Of a DNA stretch of 25,687 bases, positions 8,314-14,919 are shown one piece after another. Below the pieces are notes generated by a model that worked only from the letters and a program-made list of their open reading frames with translations, searched no databases and had not been told where the DNA came from. This DNA is from DATLGD01 sp035540755 (GTDB taxonomy: Bacteria > Actinomycetota > Actinomycetes > Mycobacteriales > SCTD01): NCBI GenBank assembly GCA_035540755.1, contig DATLGD010000169.1:1-25687 (forward strand), read 5' to 3'. The translations under genes and the position numbers were made by a program. Position 1 is the stretch's first letter, and every line of letters begins with the position of its first letter.

Positions 8314-8376
8314 GACGTCGATGCTCGCACGGATCTCGCAGCCGGCGTCGTTCCGCACGCACCTAGAGTCCTCACC
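8314..8376. promoter_or_regulatory. divergent promoter region, PH-domain gene / ilvD
   Basis: This 63-bp gap carries two opposed -10-like boxes. TAGAGT at 8364-8369 on the plus strand lies exactly 7 nt before the ilvD ATG. GAGCAT at 8326-8321 on the minus strand lies 7 nt before the GTG at 8313. Neither gene has a Shine-Dalgarno, so both messages look leaderless. -35 boxes are weak. No leader peptide or terminator is visible, unlike at ilvB and leuA. Confidence 0.5.
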
Positions 8377-10050
8377 ATGAGCAGCCGCAAGCCCCGCAGC
8401 ACTGACGTCACCGAGGGCATGCACCGGGCGCCGCAGCGCGCGATGCTGCGAGCCGTCGGGATGACCGACGACGACTTCGACAAGCCGCAGATCGGCGTCG
8501 CGTCGTCGTGGAACGAGATCACCCCGTGCAACCTGTCGCTCGACCGGCTGGCCAAGGCTGCCAAGGAGGGCGTGCGCGCGGCCGGCGGGTTCCCGATGGA
8601 GTTCGGCACCATCTCGGTGTCCGACGGCATCTCGATGGGTCACGAGGGCATGCGCGCCTCGCTGGTCTCCCGCGAGGTCATCGCGGACTCCGTCGAGACG
8701 GTGATGTTCGCCGAGCGGCTCGACGGCTCGGTGACGCTGGCCGGCTGCGACAAGTCGCTGCCCGGGATGCTCATGGCCGCGGCACGGCTCGACCTCGCCA
8801 GCGTCTTCCTCTACGCCGGCTCGACGCTGCCCGGCCGGCACGGCGACCGCGACCTCACCATCATCGACATGTTCGAGGGCGTCGGGGCGTGCGCCCGCGG
8901 TCTCATCACCCGCGAGGAGCTGGACGCGCTCGAGCGCGCCACCTGCCCCGGCGAGGGCGCGTGCGGCGGCATGTACACCGCCAACACCATGGCCGCCGCC
9001 GCGGAGGCGCTCGGCATGTCGCTGCCAGGCAGCGCCGCGCCACCCGCGCCCGATCGCCGGCGGGACGCGTTCGCGGTCGCCTCCGGCGAGGCCGTCGTGC
9101 GCCTGGTCGACGCCGGCACCACCGCGCGCGACATCCTCACCAAGCAGGCGTTCGAGAACGCCATCACCGTCGTCATGGCGCTCGGCGGCTCCACCAACGC
9201 CGTGCTGCACCTGCTCGCGATCGCTCACGAGGCGCGGGTCGAGCTGTCCTACGACGACTTCACCCGCATCGGCGCGCGCGTGCCGCACCTGGCGGACGTC
9301 AAGCCGTTCGGCCGCTACGTCATGACCGACATGGACCGCATCGGCGGCGTCCCCGTCGTCATGAAGGCGCTGCTCGACGCCGGTCTGCTGCACGGCGACG
9401 TGCTGACCGTCACCGGGCGCACGATGGCCGAGAACCTCGAGGAGCTCGACGTGCCGGACCTCGACGGCGAGGTGCTGCGGCGCATGGACGACCCCATCCA
9501 TCGCACCGGCGGCATCACGATCCTGCACGGCTCGCTGGCGCCCGAGGGCGCCGTCGTCAAGAGCGCCGGCTTCGAGGCGCAGGTCTTCGAGGGCAACGCT
9601 CGCGTCTTCGACGGCGAGCAGGGCGCCATGGACGCCGTCACCAAGGGCACCCTGCGCAAGGACGACGTGGTGGTCATCCGCTACGAGGGGCCCAAGGGCG
9701 GCCCGGGCATGCGCGAGATGCTCATGGTCACCGGCGCCATCAAGGGCGCCGGCCTGGGCAAGGACGTCCTGCTGCTCACCGACGGCCGGTTCTCCGGCGG
9801 CACGACCGGCCTGTGCGTGGGGCACGTCGCGCCCGAGGCCACCGACGGCGGTCCGATCGCGCTCGTGCAGGACGGCGACCGCATCCGGCTCGACCTGGAC
9901 GCCGGCACCCTCGACCTGCTCGTCGACGACGACGTGCTGCAGCAGCGGCGGGCCGGCTGGAAGCCGCTCGAGCCGCGCTACACCACCGGAGTGCTGGCCA
10001 AGTACGCCAAGCTCGTCGGGTCCGCCGCCTCCGGCGCCATCACCGGCTAG
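8377..10050 (+). CDS. ilvD: dihydroxy-acid dehydratase
   Basis: IlvD dehydrates 2,3-dihydroxy-isovalerate and 2,3-dihydroxy-3-methylvalerate to the keto acids that IlvE aminates to valine and isoleucine. The 557-residue protein has the three cluster cysteines of [2Fe-2S] dehydratases: Cys51 (ITPCN), Cys124 (LAGCDKSLPG, followed by the Mg-site Lys126) and Cys196 (GEGACGGMYTANTM). The C-terminal RFSGGTTG motif carries the proposed catalytic serine. ATG at 8377 is likely leaderless (TAGAGT 7 nt upstream). Its TAG lies in a CTAG that is also the stop of the convergent protease gene. It is separated from ilvBNC by that gene. Confidence 0.97.
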   Translation: MSSRKPRSTDVTEGMHRAPQRAMLRAVGMTDDDFDKPQIGVASSWNEITPCNLSLDRLAKAAKEGVRAAGGFPMEFGTISVSDGISMGHEGMRASLVSREVIADSVETVMFAERLDGSVTLAGCDKSLPGMLMAAARLDLASVFLYAGSTLPGRHGDRDLTIIDMFEGVGACARGLITREELDALERATCPGEGACGGMYTANTMAAAAEALGMSLPGSAAPPAPDRRRDAFAVASGEAVVRLVDAGTTARDILTKQAFENAITVVMALGGSTNAVLHLLAIAHEARVELSYDDFTRIGARVPHLADVKPFGRYVMTDMDRIGGVPVVMKALLDAGLLHGDVLTVTGRTMAENLEELDVPDLDGEVLRRMDDPIHRTGGITILHGSLAPEGAVVKSAGFEAQVFEGNARVFDGEQGAMDAVTKGTLRKDDVVVIRYEGPKGGPGMREMLMVTGAIKGAGLGKDVLLLTDGRFSGGTTGLCVGHVAPEATDGGPIALVQDGDRIRLDLDAGTLDLLVDDDVLQQRRAGWKPLEPRYTTGVLAKYAKLVGSAASGAITG

Positions 10051-11105
10051 CTGTCGGGACCGCCGTCCGCGTCCGCTCCCGTGCCGCCCCTGCGCCCGAA
10101 CCGGTCACGCAGCCGTCCGACGACGTCGCCGCCGACGTCCGCGGCGCCGTTCGCGGCGTCGCGCAGCGTCGTCACCAGCGGGTCCTGGGAGGCGTCGGCC
10201 TTGCTGCGGTAGGTGCGCACCGTCTCGGCCACCTCGTCGCGCCAGGAGACCGCGTCGTCGTCGGTGCGGCTCGGGTAGTCGCCGCCGAGGATGCGCGAGT
10301 AGTGGCCGTCGACCACCCATGCGCGCAGCTCGGCGGCGCGCTGCACCGCGAACGGGTGCTTGCGGCCGGTGAGGTTGAGCAGCTTCAGGACACCGTCGCG
10401 CAGCTGGCCGCTGGACTCGTAGTCCTCGGCCTGGGCGAGGAACGCGGCGGCGTCCATGTCGCCGAGCTGGGACCCGCCGGCGGTCTTCAGATGCGCGCGG
10501 AGCGAGGCGTCGACGTCCTGCCCCACGAGCAGCCCGGCGCGGTCGCAGGACAGCTCGGAGGATCGCTCCCACTCCTCCAGCGCGAACACGACCGCACGCA
10601 GCCCCCACCCGGCGACAGGCACCCAGGCCACCCTTTCGGCCAGCCCGAGCAGGTGGTGGAGCAGCGTGCGGTAGACGGCGTGCCCGGACAGCACGTGCCC
10701 GAGCTCGTGCCCGACGACGAAGCGCAGCTCCTCCTCGTCGAACAGGTCGAGCGCGCCGGTGGTGACGACGATCCAGGGCCGGTCGATGCCGAGGGTCCAG
10801 GCGCCGGCCGCCGGGTCCTGCCGCACGTACACCTCCGGCGGCTCGTAGATGTCGAGCACTGCCGCGCCGTCCTGCGCGATCGCGTGCAGGTGCGGGAACT
10901 GCGTGGGGCCGACCCGCACGTACGAGGCGAGGTGCACCAGGCGCAGGCTGCGCTCCCGGAACGCCCCGGCCAGCACGCGCAGCGCGGTGTCGAACCCGGA
11001 CAGCCGCCGCAGCGCGACCAGCGCCGTCCGGTCGGCCGGGTGCTCGTAGGCGCGCGGGCTGATGCCAGGGAAGCGGACGCGGGTGCGGGCGGGGGAGGAC
11101 GGCAT
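10047..11105 (-). CDS. M48-family zinc metallopeptidase
   Basis: The 352-residue protein has the zinc-protease motif HELGH at residues 133-137 (VVGHELGHVLSGH) and a likely third metal ligand Glu184 in SELSCDRAG. This is the arrangement of M48 (HtpX/Ste24/Oma1-like) peptidases. Unlike HtpX it lacks an obvious set of transmembrane helices: one hydrophobic stretch at about 160-176 could be a membrane-associated helix. The C-terminal 60 residues are polar and Gly/Asp/Arg-rich. ATG at 11105 is preceded on the minus strand by TATGGT, 5 nt upstream, with no Shine-Dalgarno. Its stop overlaps that of ilvD. Substrate unknown. Confidence 0.88.
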   Translation of the reverse strand: MPSSPARTRVRFPGISPRAYEHPADRTALVALRRLSGFDTALRVLAGAFRERSLRLVHLASYVRVGPTQFPHLHAIAQDGAAVLDIYEPPEVYVRQDPAAGAWTLGIDRPWIVVTTGALDLFDEEELRFVVGHELGHVLSGHAVYRTLLHHLLGLAERVAWVPVAGWGLRAVVFALEEWERSSELSCDRAGLLVGQDVDASLRAHLKTAGGSQLGDMDAAAFLAQAEDYESSGQLRDGVLKLLNLTGRKHPFAVQRAAELRAWVVDGHYSRILGGDYPSRTDDDAVSWRDEVAETVRTYRSKADASQDPLVTTLRDAANGAADVGGDVVGRLRDRFGRRGGTGADADGGPDS

Positions 11106-11108
11106 GGC

Positions 11109-11123
11109 CGACCATATCGGTCG
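11109..11123 (-). promoter_or_regulatory. putative promoter/operator of the M48 protease gene
   Basis: A 5-bp inverted repeat, CGACC and GGTCG separated by 5 bp, overlaps the minus-strand -10-like TATGGT (11116-11111), which lies 5 nt before the protease ATG. A protein bound here would block transcription. The halves are short, so chance is a real alternative. Confidence 0.3.
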
Positions 11124-11220
11124 AAGGGAGGAGCCAGCGGCGATCCGGGCCGACCTCGCTGCTCGACCGCCCGCTCGGCTCGGCGCCGGACTCTGCAGCC
11201 GACCCGCGACCCGGTCGGCT

Positions 11221-11247
11221 GTCTCACCAGGCGAGACAGCCGTCTCG
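11221..11247. promoter_or_regulatory. three-half-site operator upstream of the ilvB promoter
   Basis: GTCTCA (11221-11226), 5 bp, CGAGAC (11232-11237), 4 bp, GTCTCG (11242-11247). The flanks extend each pair into a perfect 10-bp inverted repeat: 11216-11225 with 11233-11242, and 11228-11237 with 11242-11251. The block ends 5 bp before the -35 box, spanning -67 to -41 from the predicted start, a position compatible with activation. The same arrangement recurs before leuB (19358-19384). The binding protein is unknown; an IclR-type regulator of leucine genes (NdgR/LtbR type) is a reasonable guess, not shown here. Confidence 0.65.
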
Positions 11248-11252
11248 CCTGC

Positions 11253-11281
11253 TTGACACGGCCGGGGCGCTGACGCACTCT
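11253..11281 (+). promoter_or_regulatory. ilvBNC promoter
   Basis: A perfect TTGACA -35 (11253-11258) is followed after 17 bp by CACTCT (11276-11281), a weak -10 with the two most conserved bases (A2, T6). The predicted start is at or near 11288, the first base of the leader peptide GTG, so the leader would be translated from a leaderless transcript. Confidence 0.65.
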
Positions 11282-11287
11282 GGCTGC

Positions 11288-11314
11288 GTGCTGCACCTGC
11301 TCGTAGTCCGCTAG
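11288..11314 (+). CDS. ilvB attenuator leader peptide (VLHLLVVR)
   Basis: GTG followed by codons for Leu-His-Leu-Leu-Val-Val-Arg and TAG gives an 8-residue peptide of which five internal residues are Leu or Val, end products of the pathway. One Val codon is GTA, rare in such G+C-rich DNA. It begins at the predicted transcription start, has no Shine-Dalgarno, and sits directly before two hairpins and an intrinsic terminator. This is the classic layout of a branched-chain amino acid attenuator: ribosomes short of Leu/Val-tRNA would stall here. Translation is inferred, not shown. Confidence 0.7.
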   Translation: MLHLLVVR

Positions 11315-11340
11315 CGCGCCTGCCGACCGGCAGACGCGCT
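11313..11340 (+). promoter_or_regulatory. ilvB leader hairpin 1 (pause/anti-antiterminator candidate)
   Basis: AGCGCG-C-CTGCC (11313-11324) pairs with GGCAG-A-CGCGCT (11329-11340) around a GACC loop: 11 pairs with one C/A mismatch. It begins at the leader stop codon, so a ribosome stalled on the Leu/Val codons would open its base. I could not identify by eye a clean antiterminator that excludes the downstream terminator. Confidence 0.55.
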
Positions 11341-11341
11341 C

Positions 11342-11375
11342 ACCCCTCCGTGCTCCGCACGAGGGGTTCTTTTTT
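11342..11375 (+). terminator. intrinsic terminator of the ilvB attenuator
   Basis: ACCCCTCCGTGC (11342-11353) pairs with GCACGAGGGGT (11357-11367) with one bulged C and a TCC loop, followed by TTCTTTTTT. It is the only stem plus U-run seen in the window, and it lies upstream of ilvB rather than after a gene. It should end transcription before ilvB when Leu/Val are plentiful. Confidence 0.85.
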
Positions 11376-11429
11376 GTCCGCACACCGCTCCACGAGCAGC
11401 CGCGTCCCGCACTTCCGGAGGAACAGCCC

Positions 11430-13190
11430 ATGACCGCCCCCCAGGCCGCCGAGACGCTCACCGGTGCGCAGTCGCTCGTCCGGTCGCTGGAGAACGTCGG
11501 CGCCGAGGTCGTCTTCGGCATCCCGGGCGGGGCGATCCTGCCCGCCTACGACCCGCTGTTCGACTCGGTCAAGCTGCGGCACATCCTCGTCCGGCACGAG
11601 CAGGGCGGCGGGCACGCGGCCGAGGGGTACGCCCAGGCGACGGGTCGCGTCGGCGTCTGCATGGCCACGTCCGGGCCGGGCGCGACCAACCTCGTCACCC
11701 CCATCGCCGACGCCTACATGGACTCCGTCCCGCTGGTGGCCATCACCGGCCAGGTGCCGAGCGCGGCCATCGGCACCGACGCGTTCCAGGAGGCCGACAT
11801 CGTCGGCATCACCATGCCGATCACCAAGCACAACTTCCTCGTGCAGAGCGTCGAGGAGATCCCGCGCACCATCGCCGAGGCGTTCCACCTGGCGAGCACC
11901 GGCCGCCCGGGCCCGGTCCTCGTCGACCTGCCCAAGGACATCCTGCAGGCCGCCGGCGAGTTCGCCTGGCCGCCGCAGCTCGACCTGCCCGGCTACCACC
12001 CGACCACCAGGCCGCACGCGAAGCAGGTGCGCGAGGCGGCGCGGCTGATCGCCTCGGCGAAGCGGCCGGTGCTCTACGTCGGCGGCGGCGTGCTCAAGGC
12101 GCGGGCCGCTGCCGAGCTGCGGGTGCTCGCCGAGCTGACCGGCATCCCCGTCGTCACGACGCTCATGGCGCGGGGCGCCTTCCCCGACAGCCACGCCCAG
12201 CACCTCGGCATGCCGGGGATGCACGGCTCGGTCGCCGCCGTCACCGCGCTGCAGAAGAGCGACCTGCTGATCGCCGTCGGCGCCCGCTTCGACGACCGGG
12301 TCACCGGCAAGCTCGAGTCGTTCGCGCCCGGCGCCGCCGTCATCCACGCCGACATCGACCCCGCCGAGATCGGCAAGAACCGCGTGGCCGACGTGCCGAT
12401 CGTGGGCGACTGCCGCGAGACCCTCGCCGACCTGGTCGTGGCCGTGCAGGAGGTCTACGCCGCCGGCACCCGCGCCGACCTGACCGGCTGGTGGCGGAGC
12501 CTGGACTCCTGGCGCGACACCTACCCGCTCGGCTACGAGGTGCCGGCGGACGGCTCGCTCGCGCCGCAGTACGTGGTGGAGCGGATCGGCGCGATCGCCG
12601 GCCCGGAGGCGATCTACGCCAGCGGCGTCGGCCAGCACCAGATGTGGGCCAGCCAGTTCGTCCGCTACGAGCACCCCTACACCTGGCTGAACTCCGGTGG
12701 CGCCGGGACGATGGGCTACGCGGTGCCGGCAGCCATGGGCGCCAAGGTCGGCCGGCCAGAGGCCACCGTGTGGGCCATCGACGGCGACGGCTGCTTCCAG
12801 ATGACCAACCAGGAGCTGGTCACCTGCGCCATCGAGGGCATCCCCATCAAGGTGGCCGTCATCAACAACGGCAACCTCGGCATGGTGCGGCAGTGGCAGA
12901 CCCTGTTCTACGAGGGGCGCTACTCCAACACCCGGCTGCAGAGCCAGCGCATCCCGGACTTCGTGAAGCTCGCGGAGGCGATGGGCTGCGTCGGCCTGCG
13001 CTGCGAGAAGGCCGAGGACGTCGACGCGGCGATCGAGAAGGCCATGGCGGTCGACGACCAGCCCGTCGTCGTCGACTTCGTCGTCGGCGAGGACGCCATG
13101 GTCTGGCCGATGGTGCCGGCCGGAACGAGCAACGACGAGATCCTCGCTGCGCGGGACACCCGCCCGGTGTGGGACGCCGACGATGTCTGA
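11430..13190 (+). CDS. ilvB: acetolactate synthase large (catalytic) subunit
   Basis: AHAS joins two pyruvates to acetolactate (valine/leucine) or pyruvate with 2-ketobutyrate to acetohydroxybutyrate (isoleucine), using ThDP, Mg and FAD. The 586-residue protein shows the ThDP-activating Glu57 (VRHEQGGGHAAEGYA), the ThDP/Mg motif from GDGCFQMTNQE to NNGNLGM, and the MVRQWQ-LFYE segment containing the conserved Trp of the herbicide site. ATG at 11430 follows GGAGGA (11417-11422) by 7 nt. It is the first gene of ilvBNC, 27 bp before ilvN, and controlled by the upstream attenuator and operator. It is intact and of normal length. Confidence 0.97.
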   Translation: MTAPQAAETLTGAQSLVRSLENVGAEVVFGIPGGAILPAYDPLFDSVKLRHILVRHEQGGGHAAEGYAQATGRVGVCMATSGPGATNLVTPIADAYMDSVPLVAITGQVPSAAIGTDAFQEADIVGITMPITKHNFLVQSVEEIPRTIAEAFHLASTGRPGPVLVDLPKDILQAAGEFAWPPQLDLPGYHPTTRPHAKQVREAARLIASAKRPVLYVGGGVLKARAAAELRVLAELTGIPVVTTLMARGAFPDSHAQHLGMPGMHGSVAAVTALQKSDLLIAVGARFDDRVTGKLESFAPGAAVIHADIDPAEIGKNRVADVPIVGDCRETLADLVVAVQEVYAAGTRADLTGWWRSLDSWRDTYPLGYEVPADGSLAPQYVVERIGAIAGPEAIYASGVGQHQMWASQFVRYEHPYTWLNSGGAGTMGYAVPAAMGAKVGRPEATVWAIDGDGCFQMTNQELVTCAIEGIPIKVAVINNGNLGMVRQWQTLFYEGRYSNTRLQSQRIPDFVKLAEAMGCVGLRCEKAEDVDAAIEKAMAVDDQPVVVDFVVGEDAMVWPMVPAGTSNDEILAARDTRPVWDADDV

Positions 13191-13217
13191 CAGCCGTCTG
13201 ATCCAGGAGCGCTGACC

Positions 13218-13748
13218 ATGCCACGCACCACCCACACGCTGTCGGTGCTCGTCGAGGACAAGCCCGGCGTCCTCGCTCGCGTCTCCGGCCTGTTCAGCCG
13301 GCGCGGCTTCAACATCGAGTCGCTCGCCGTCGGCCCGACCGAGCACCCCGCGGTCAGCCGGATGACCATCGTCGTGGCGGTCGAGGGCCTGCCGCTGGAG
13401 CAGGTGACCAAGCAGCTCAACAAGCTCGTCAACGTGCTCAAGATCGTCGAGCTCGACCCGGCCGCCAGCGTGCAGCGCGAGCTGCTGCTGGTGAAGGTCA
13501 AGGCCGACCTCACCACGCGCAGCCACGTGCTGGAGACCGTTCACCTGTTCCGCGCCAAGGTGGTCGACGTCGCGCAGGACGCCGTCACCGTCGAGGCCAC
13601 CGGGACCAAGGACAAGCTCGACGCGCTCATCCGGGTGCTGGAGCCGTTCGGCATCCGCGAGCTCGTGCAGAGCGGCATGGTCGCCGTCGGCCGCGGCTCG
13701 CGCTCCATGACCGGCACGGAGTCGCGGCTGCGCTCCGTCGCCGGCTAG
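13218..13748 (+). CDS. ilvN: acetolactate synthase small (regulatory) subunit
   Basis: IlvN binds the large subunit, raises its activity and confers feedback inhibition by valine or other branched-chain amino acids. The 176-residue protein begins with an ACT domain (TLSVLVEDKPGVLARVSGLF, then RRGFNIESLAVGPTE) and has the C-terminal ALS_ss_C-type domain (QRELLLVKVKA, then LFRAKVVDV and GIRELVQSG). The length matches actinobacterial IlvN. ATG at 13218 follows AGGAG (13205-13209). It lies between ilvB and ilvC in the same orientation, so an operon is likely. Confidence 0.96.
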   Translation: MPRTTHTLSVLVEDKPGVLARVSGLFSRRGFNIESLAVGPTEHPAVSRMTIVVAVEGLPLEQVTKQLNKLVNVLKIVELDPAASVQRELLLVKVKADLTTRSHVLETVHLFRAKVVDVAQDAVTVEATGTKDKLDALIRVLEPFGIRELVQSGMVAVGRGSRSMTGTESRLRSVAG

Positions 13749-13799
13749 ACCTCCACCGCCCGCACTCCCGCACCCCCTACCGAGAGGACCCTCCGCGCC

Positions 13800-14801
13800 A
13801 TGGCCGAGATCTACTACGACGACGACGCCGACCTGTCGATCATCCAGGGGCGCACCGTCGCCGTCCTCGGCTACGGCAGCCAGGGCCACGCCCACTCGCT
13901 GTCGCTGCGCGACTCCGGCGTCGACGTGCGCGTCGGGCTTCCCGAGGGCTCGAAGAGCCGCGCGAAGGCCGAGCAGGAGGGCCTGCGCGTCGTGACGCCG
14001 GCCGAGGCCGCCGCCGAGGCGGACGTCATCATGGTGCTGGCGCCGGACACGGTGCAGCGCAAGCTCTACGAGGCCGACATCGCCCCGAACCTGCAGGACG
14101 GCGACGCGCTGTTCTTCGGACACGGCCTCAACATCCGCTTCGGCCTCATCACCCCGCCGGCCGGCGTCGACATCGCGATGGTCGCGCCGAAGGGCCCGGG
14201 GCACCTGGTGCGCCGGCAGTTCGTCGACGGGCGCGGCGTGCCGTGCCTGGTCGCGGTCGAGCAGGACGCCAGCGGCGGCGCGCTGCCGCTCGCGCTGTCG
14301 TGGGCCAAGGCCATCGGCGGCACCCGGGCCGGCGTCCTGAAGACCACGTTCACCGAGGAGACCGAGACCGACCTGTTCGGCGAGCAGGCCGTGCTCTGCG
14401 GTGGTGCCAGCGCCCTCGTCATGGCCGGCTTCGAGGTGCTCACCGAGGCCGGCTACCAGCCCGAGGTGGCCTACTTCGAGTGCCTGCACGAGCTGAAGCT
14501 CATCGTCGACCTCATGTACGAGGGCGGCATCGGCAAGCAGCGCTGGTCGGTGTCCGACACGGCCGAGTTCGGCGACTACCTCACCGGCCCGCGCATCATC
14601 ACCCCCGCGGTCAAGGAGGAGATGAGGAAGGTGCTCGCCGACATCCAGGACGGCACGTTCACCCGCGCCCTCATCGAGGACGACGACAACGGCGGCGTGC
14701 TGCTCAAGAAGTACCGCGAGGAGGGCGCCGACCACCCGATCGAGAAGGTCGGCGCGCAGCTGCGGCCGATGATGGCCTGGATCGACGACAGCGGCGAGTG
14801 A
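13800..14801 (+). CDS. ilvC: ketol-acid reductoisomerase (class I)
   Basis: IlvC performs an Mg-dependent alkyl shift and NADPH reduction of acetolactate/acetohydroxybutyrate to dihydroxy acids. The 333-residue length is that of short, class I enzymes. The Rossmann motif GYGSQGHAH is near residue 25. Metal ligands are readable as Asp191 and Glu195 (DLFGEQAVLCGG) and Glu227 and Glu231 (YFECLHELK), with the substrate serine in SVSDTAEFGDY. ATG at 13800 has GAGAGGA about 11 nt upstream. It closes the ilvBNC operon and is followed by a strong hairpin. Confidence 0.97.
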   Translation: MAEIYYDDDADLSIIQGRTVAVLGYGSQGHAHSLSLRDSGVDVRVGLPEGSKSRAKAEQEGLRVVTPAEAAAEADVIMVLAPDTVQRKLYEADIAPNLQDGDALFFGHGLNIRFGLITPPAGVDIAMVAPKGPGHLVRRQFVDGRGVPCLVAVEQDASGGALPLALSWAKAIGGTRAGVLKTTFTEETETDLFGEQAVLCGGASALVMAGFEVLTEAGYQPEVAYFECLHELKLIVDLMYEGGIGKQRWSVSDTAEFGDYLTGPRIITPAVKEEMRKVLADIQDGTFTRALIEDDDNGGVLLKKYREEGADHPIEKVGAQLRPMMAWIDDSGE

Positions 14802-14817
14802 GGTGTGAGACGGCCCA

Positions 14818-14850
14818 CGGCAGCCCGCTCCGGCTCGGAGCGGGCTGCCG
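14818..14850 (+). terminator. hairpin terminator after ilvC
   Basis: A perfect 15-bp stem, CGGCAGCCCGCTCCG and its complement, closes on a 3-nt GCT loop, 17 bp after the ilvC stop. No T-run follows, which is common for actinobacterial terminators. It separates ilvBNC from serA. Confidence 0.7.
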
Positions 14851-14858
14851 CCCGTCGC

Positions 14859-14864
14859 TAGCCT
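14859..14864 (+). promoter_or_regulatory. possible -10 box (TAGCCT) of serA
   Basis: TAGCCT follows the ilvC terminator and lies 55 nt before the serA ATG. No recognisable -35 box accompanies it. The same hexamer occurs before the FAH-family gene at 23212. Weak prediction. Confidence 0.3.
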
Positions 14865-14919
14865 GTGGCCTGACGCCGCTGCGCCGACCGCGCGCCCCGC
14901 GCCGACCTCCGGAGCTCCC

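Larger units (their letters stand above)
11106..11429. other. intergenic regulatory region between the M48 gene and ilvB
   Basis: This 324-bp non-coding stretch holds, in order: a minus-strand -10-like TATGGT inside a CGACC-ATATC-GGTCG inverted repeat (11109-11123); about 95 bp where I see nothing specific; a three-half-site operator (11221-11247); the ilvB promoter; a leader peptide; two hairpins, the second an intrinsic terminator; and the ilvB ribosome binding site GGAGGA at 11417-11422. Each main element is listed separately. Confidence 0.75.

Noticed and set aside
8508..11273. Long plus-strand frame overlapping ilvD and the M48 gene
   Set aside because: Out of frame with ilvD, antisense to the protease gene, and low-complexity translation.
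11288..11429. T-box riboswitch upstream of ilvB
   Set aside because: No T-box sequence or specifier-loop stem is present. The leader is too short and contains a peptide frame, which fits attenuation instead.
14806..14811. A lone TGAGAC half-site after ilvC
   Set aside because: No partner half-site lies at the N5 or N4 spacing seen at ilvB and leuB, and 6 bp is expected by chance.
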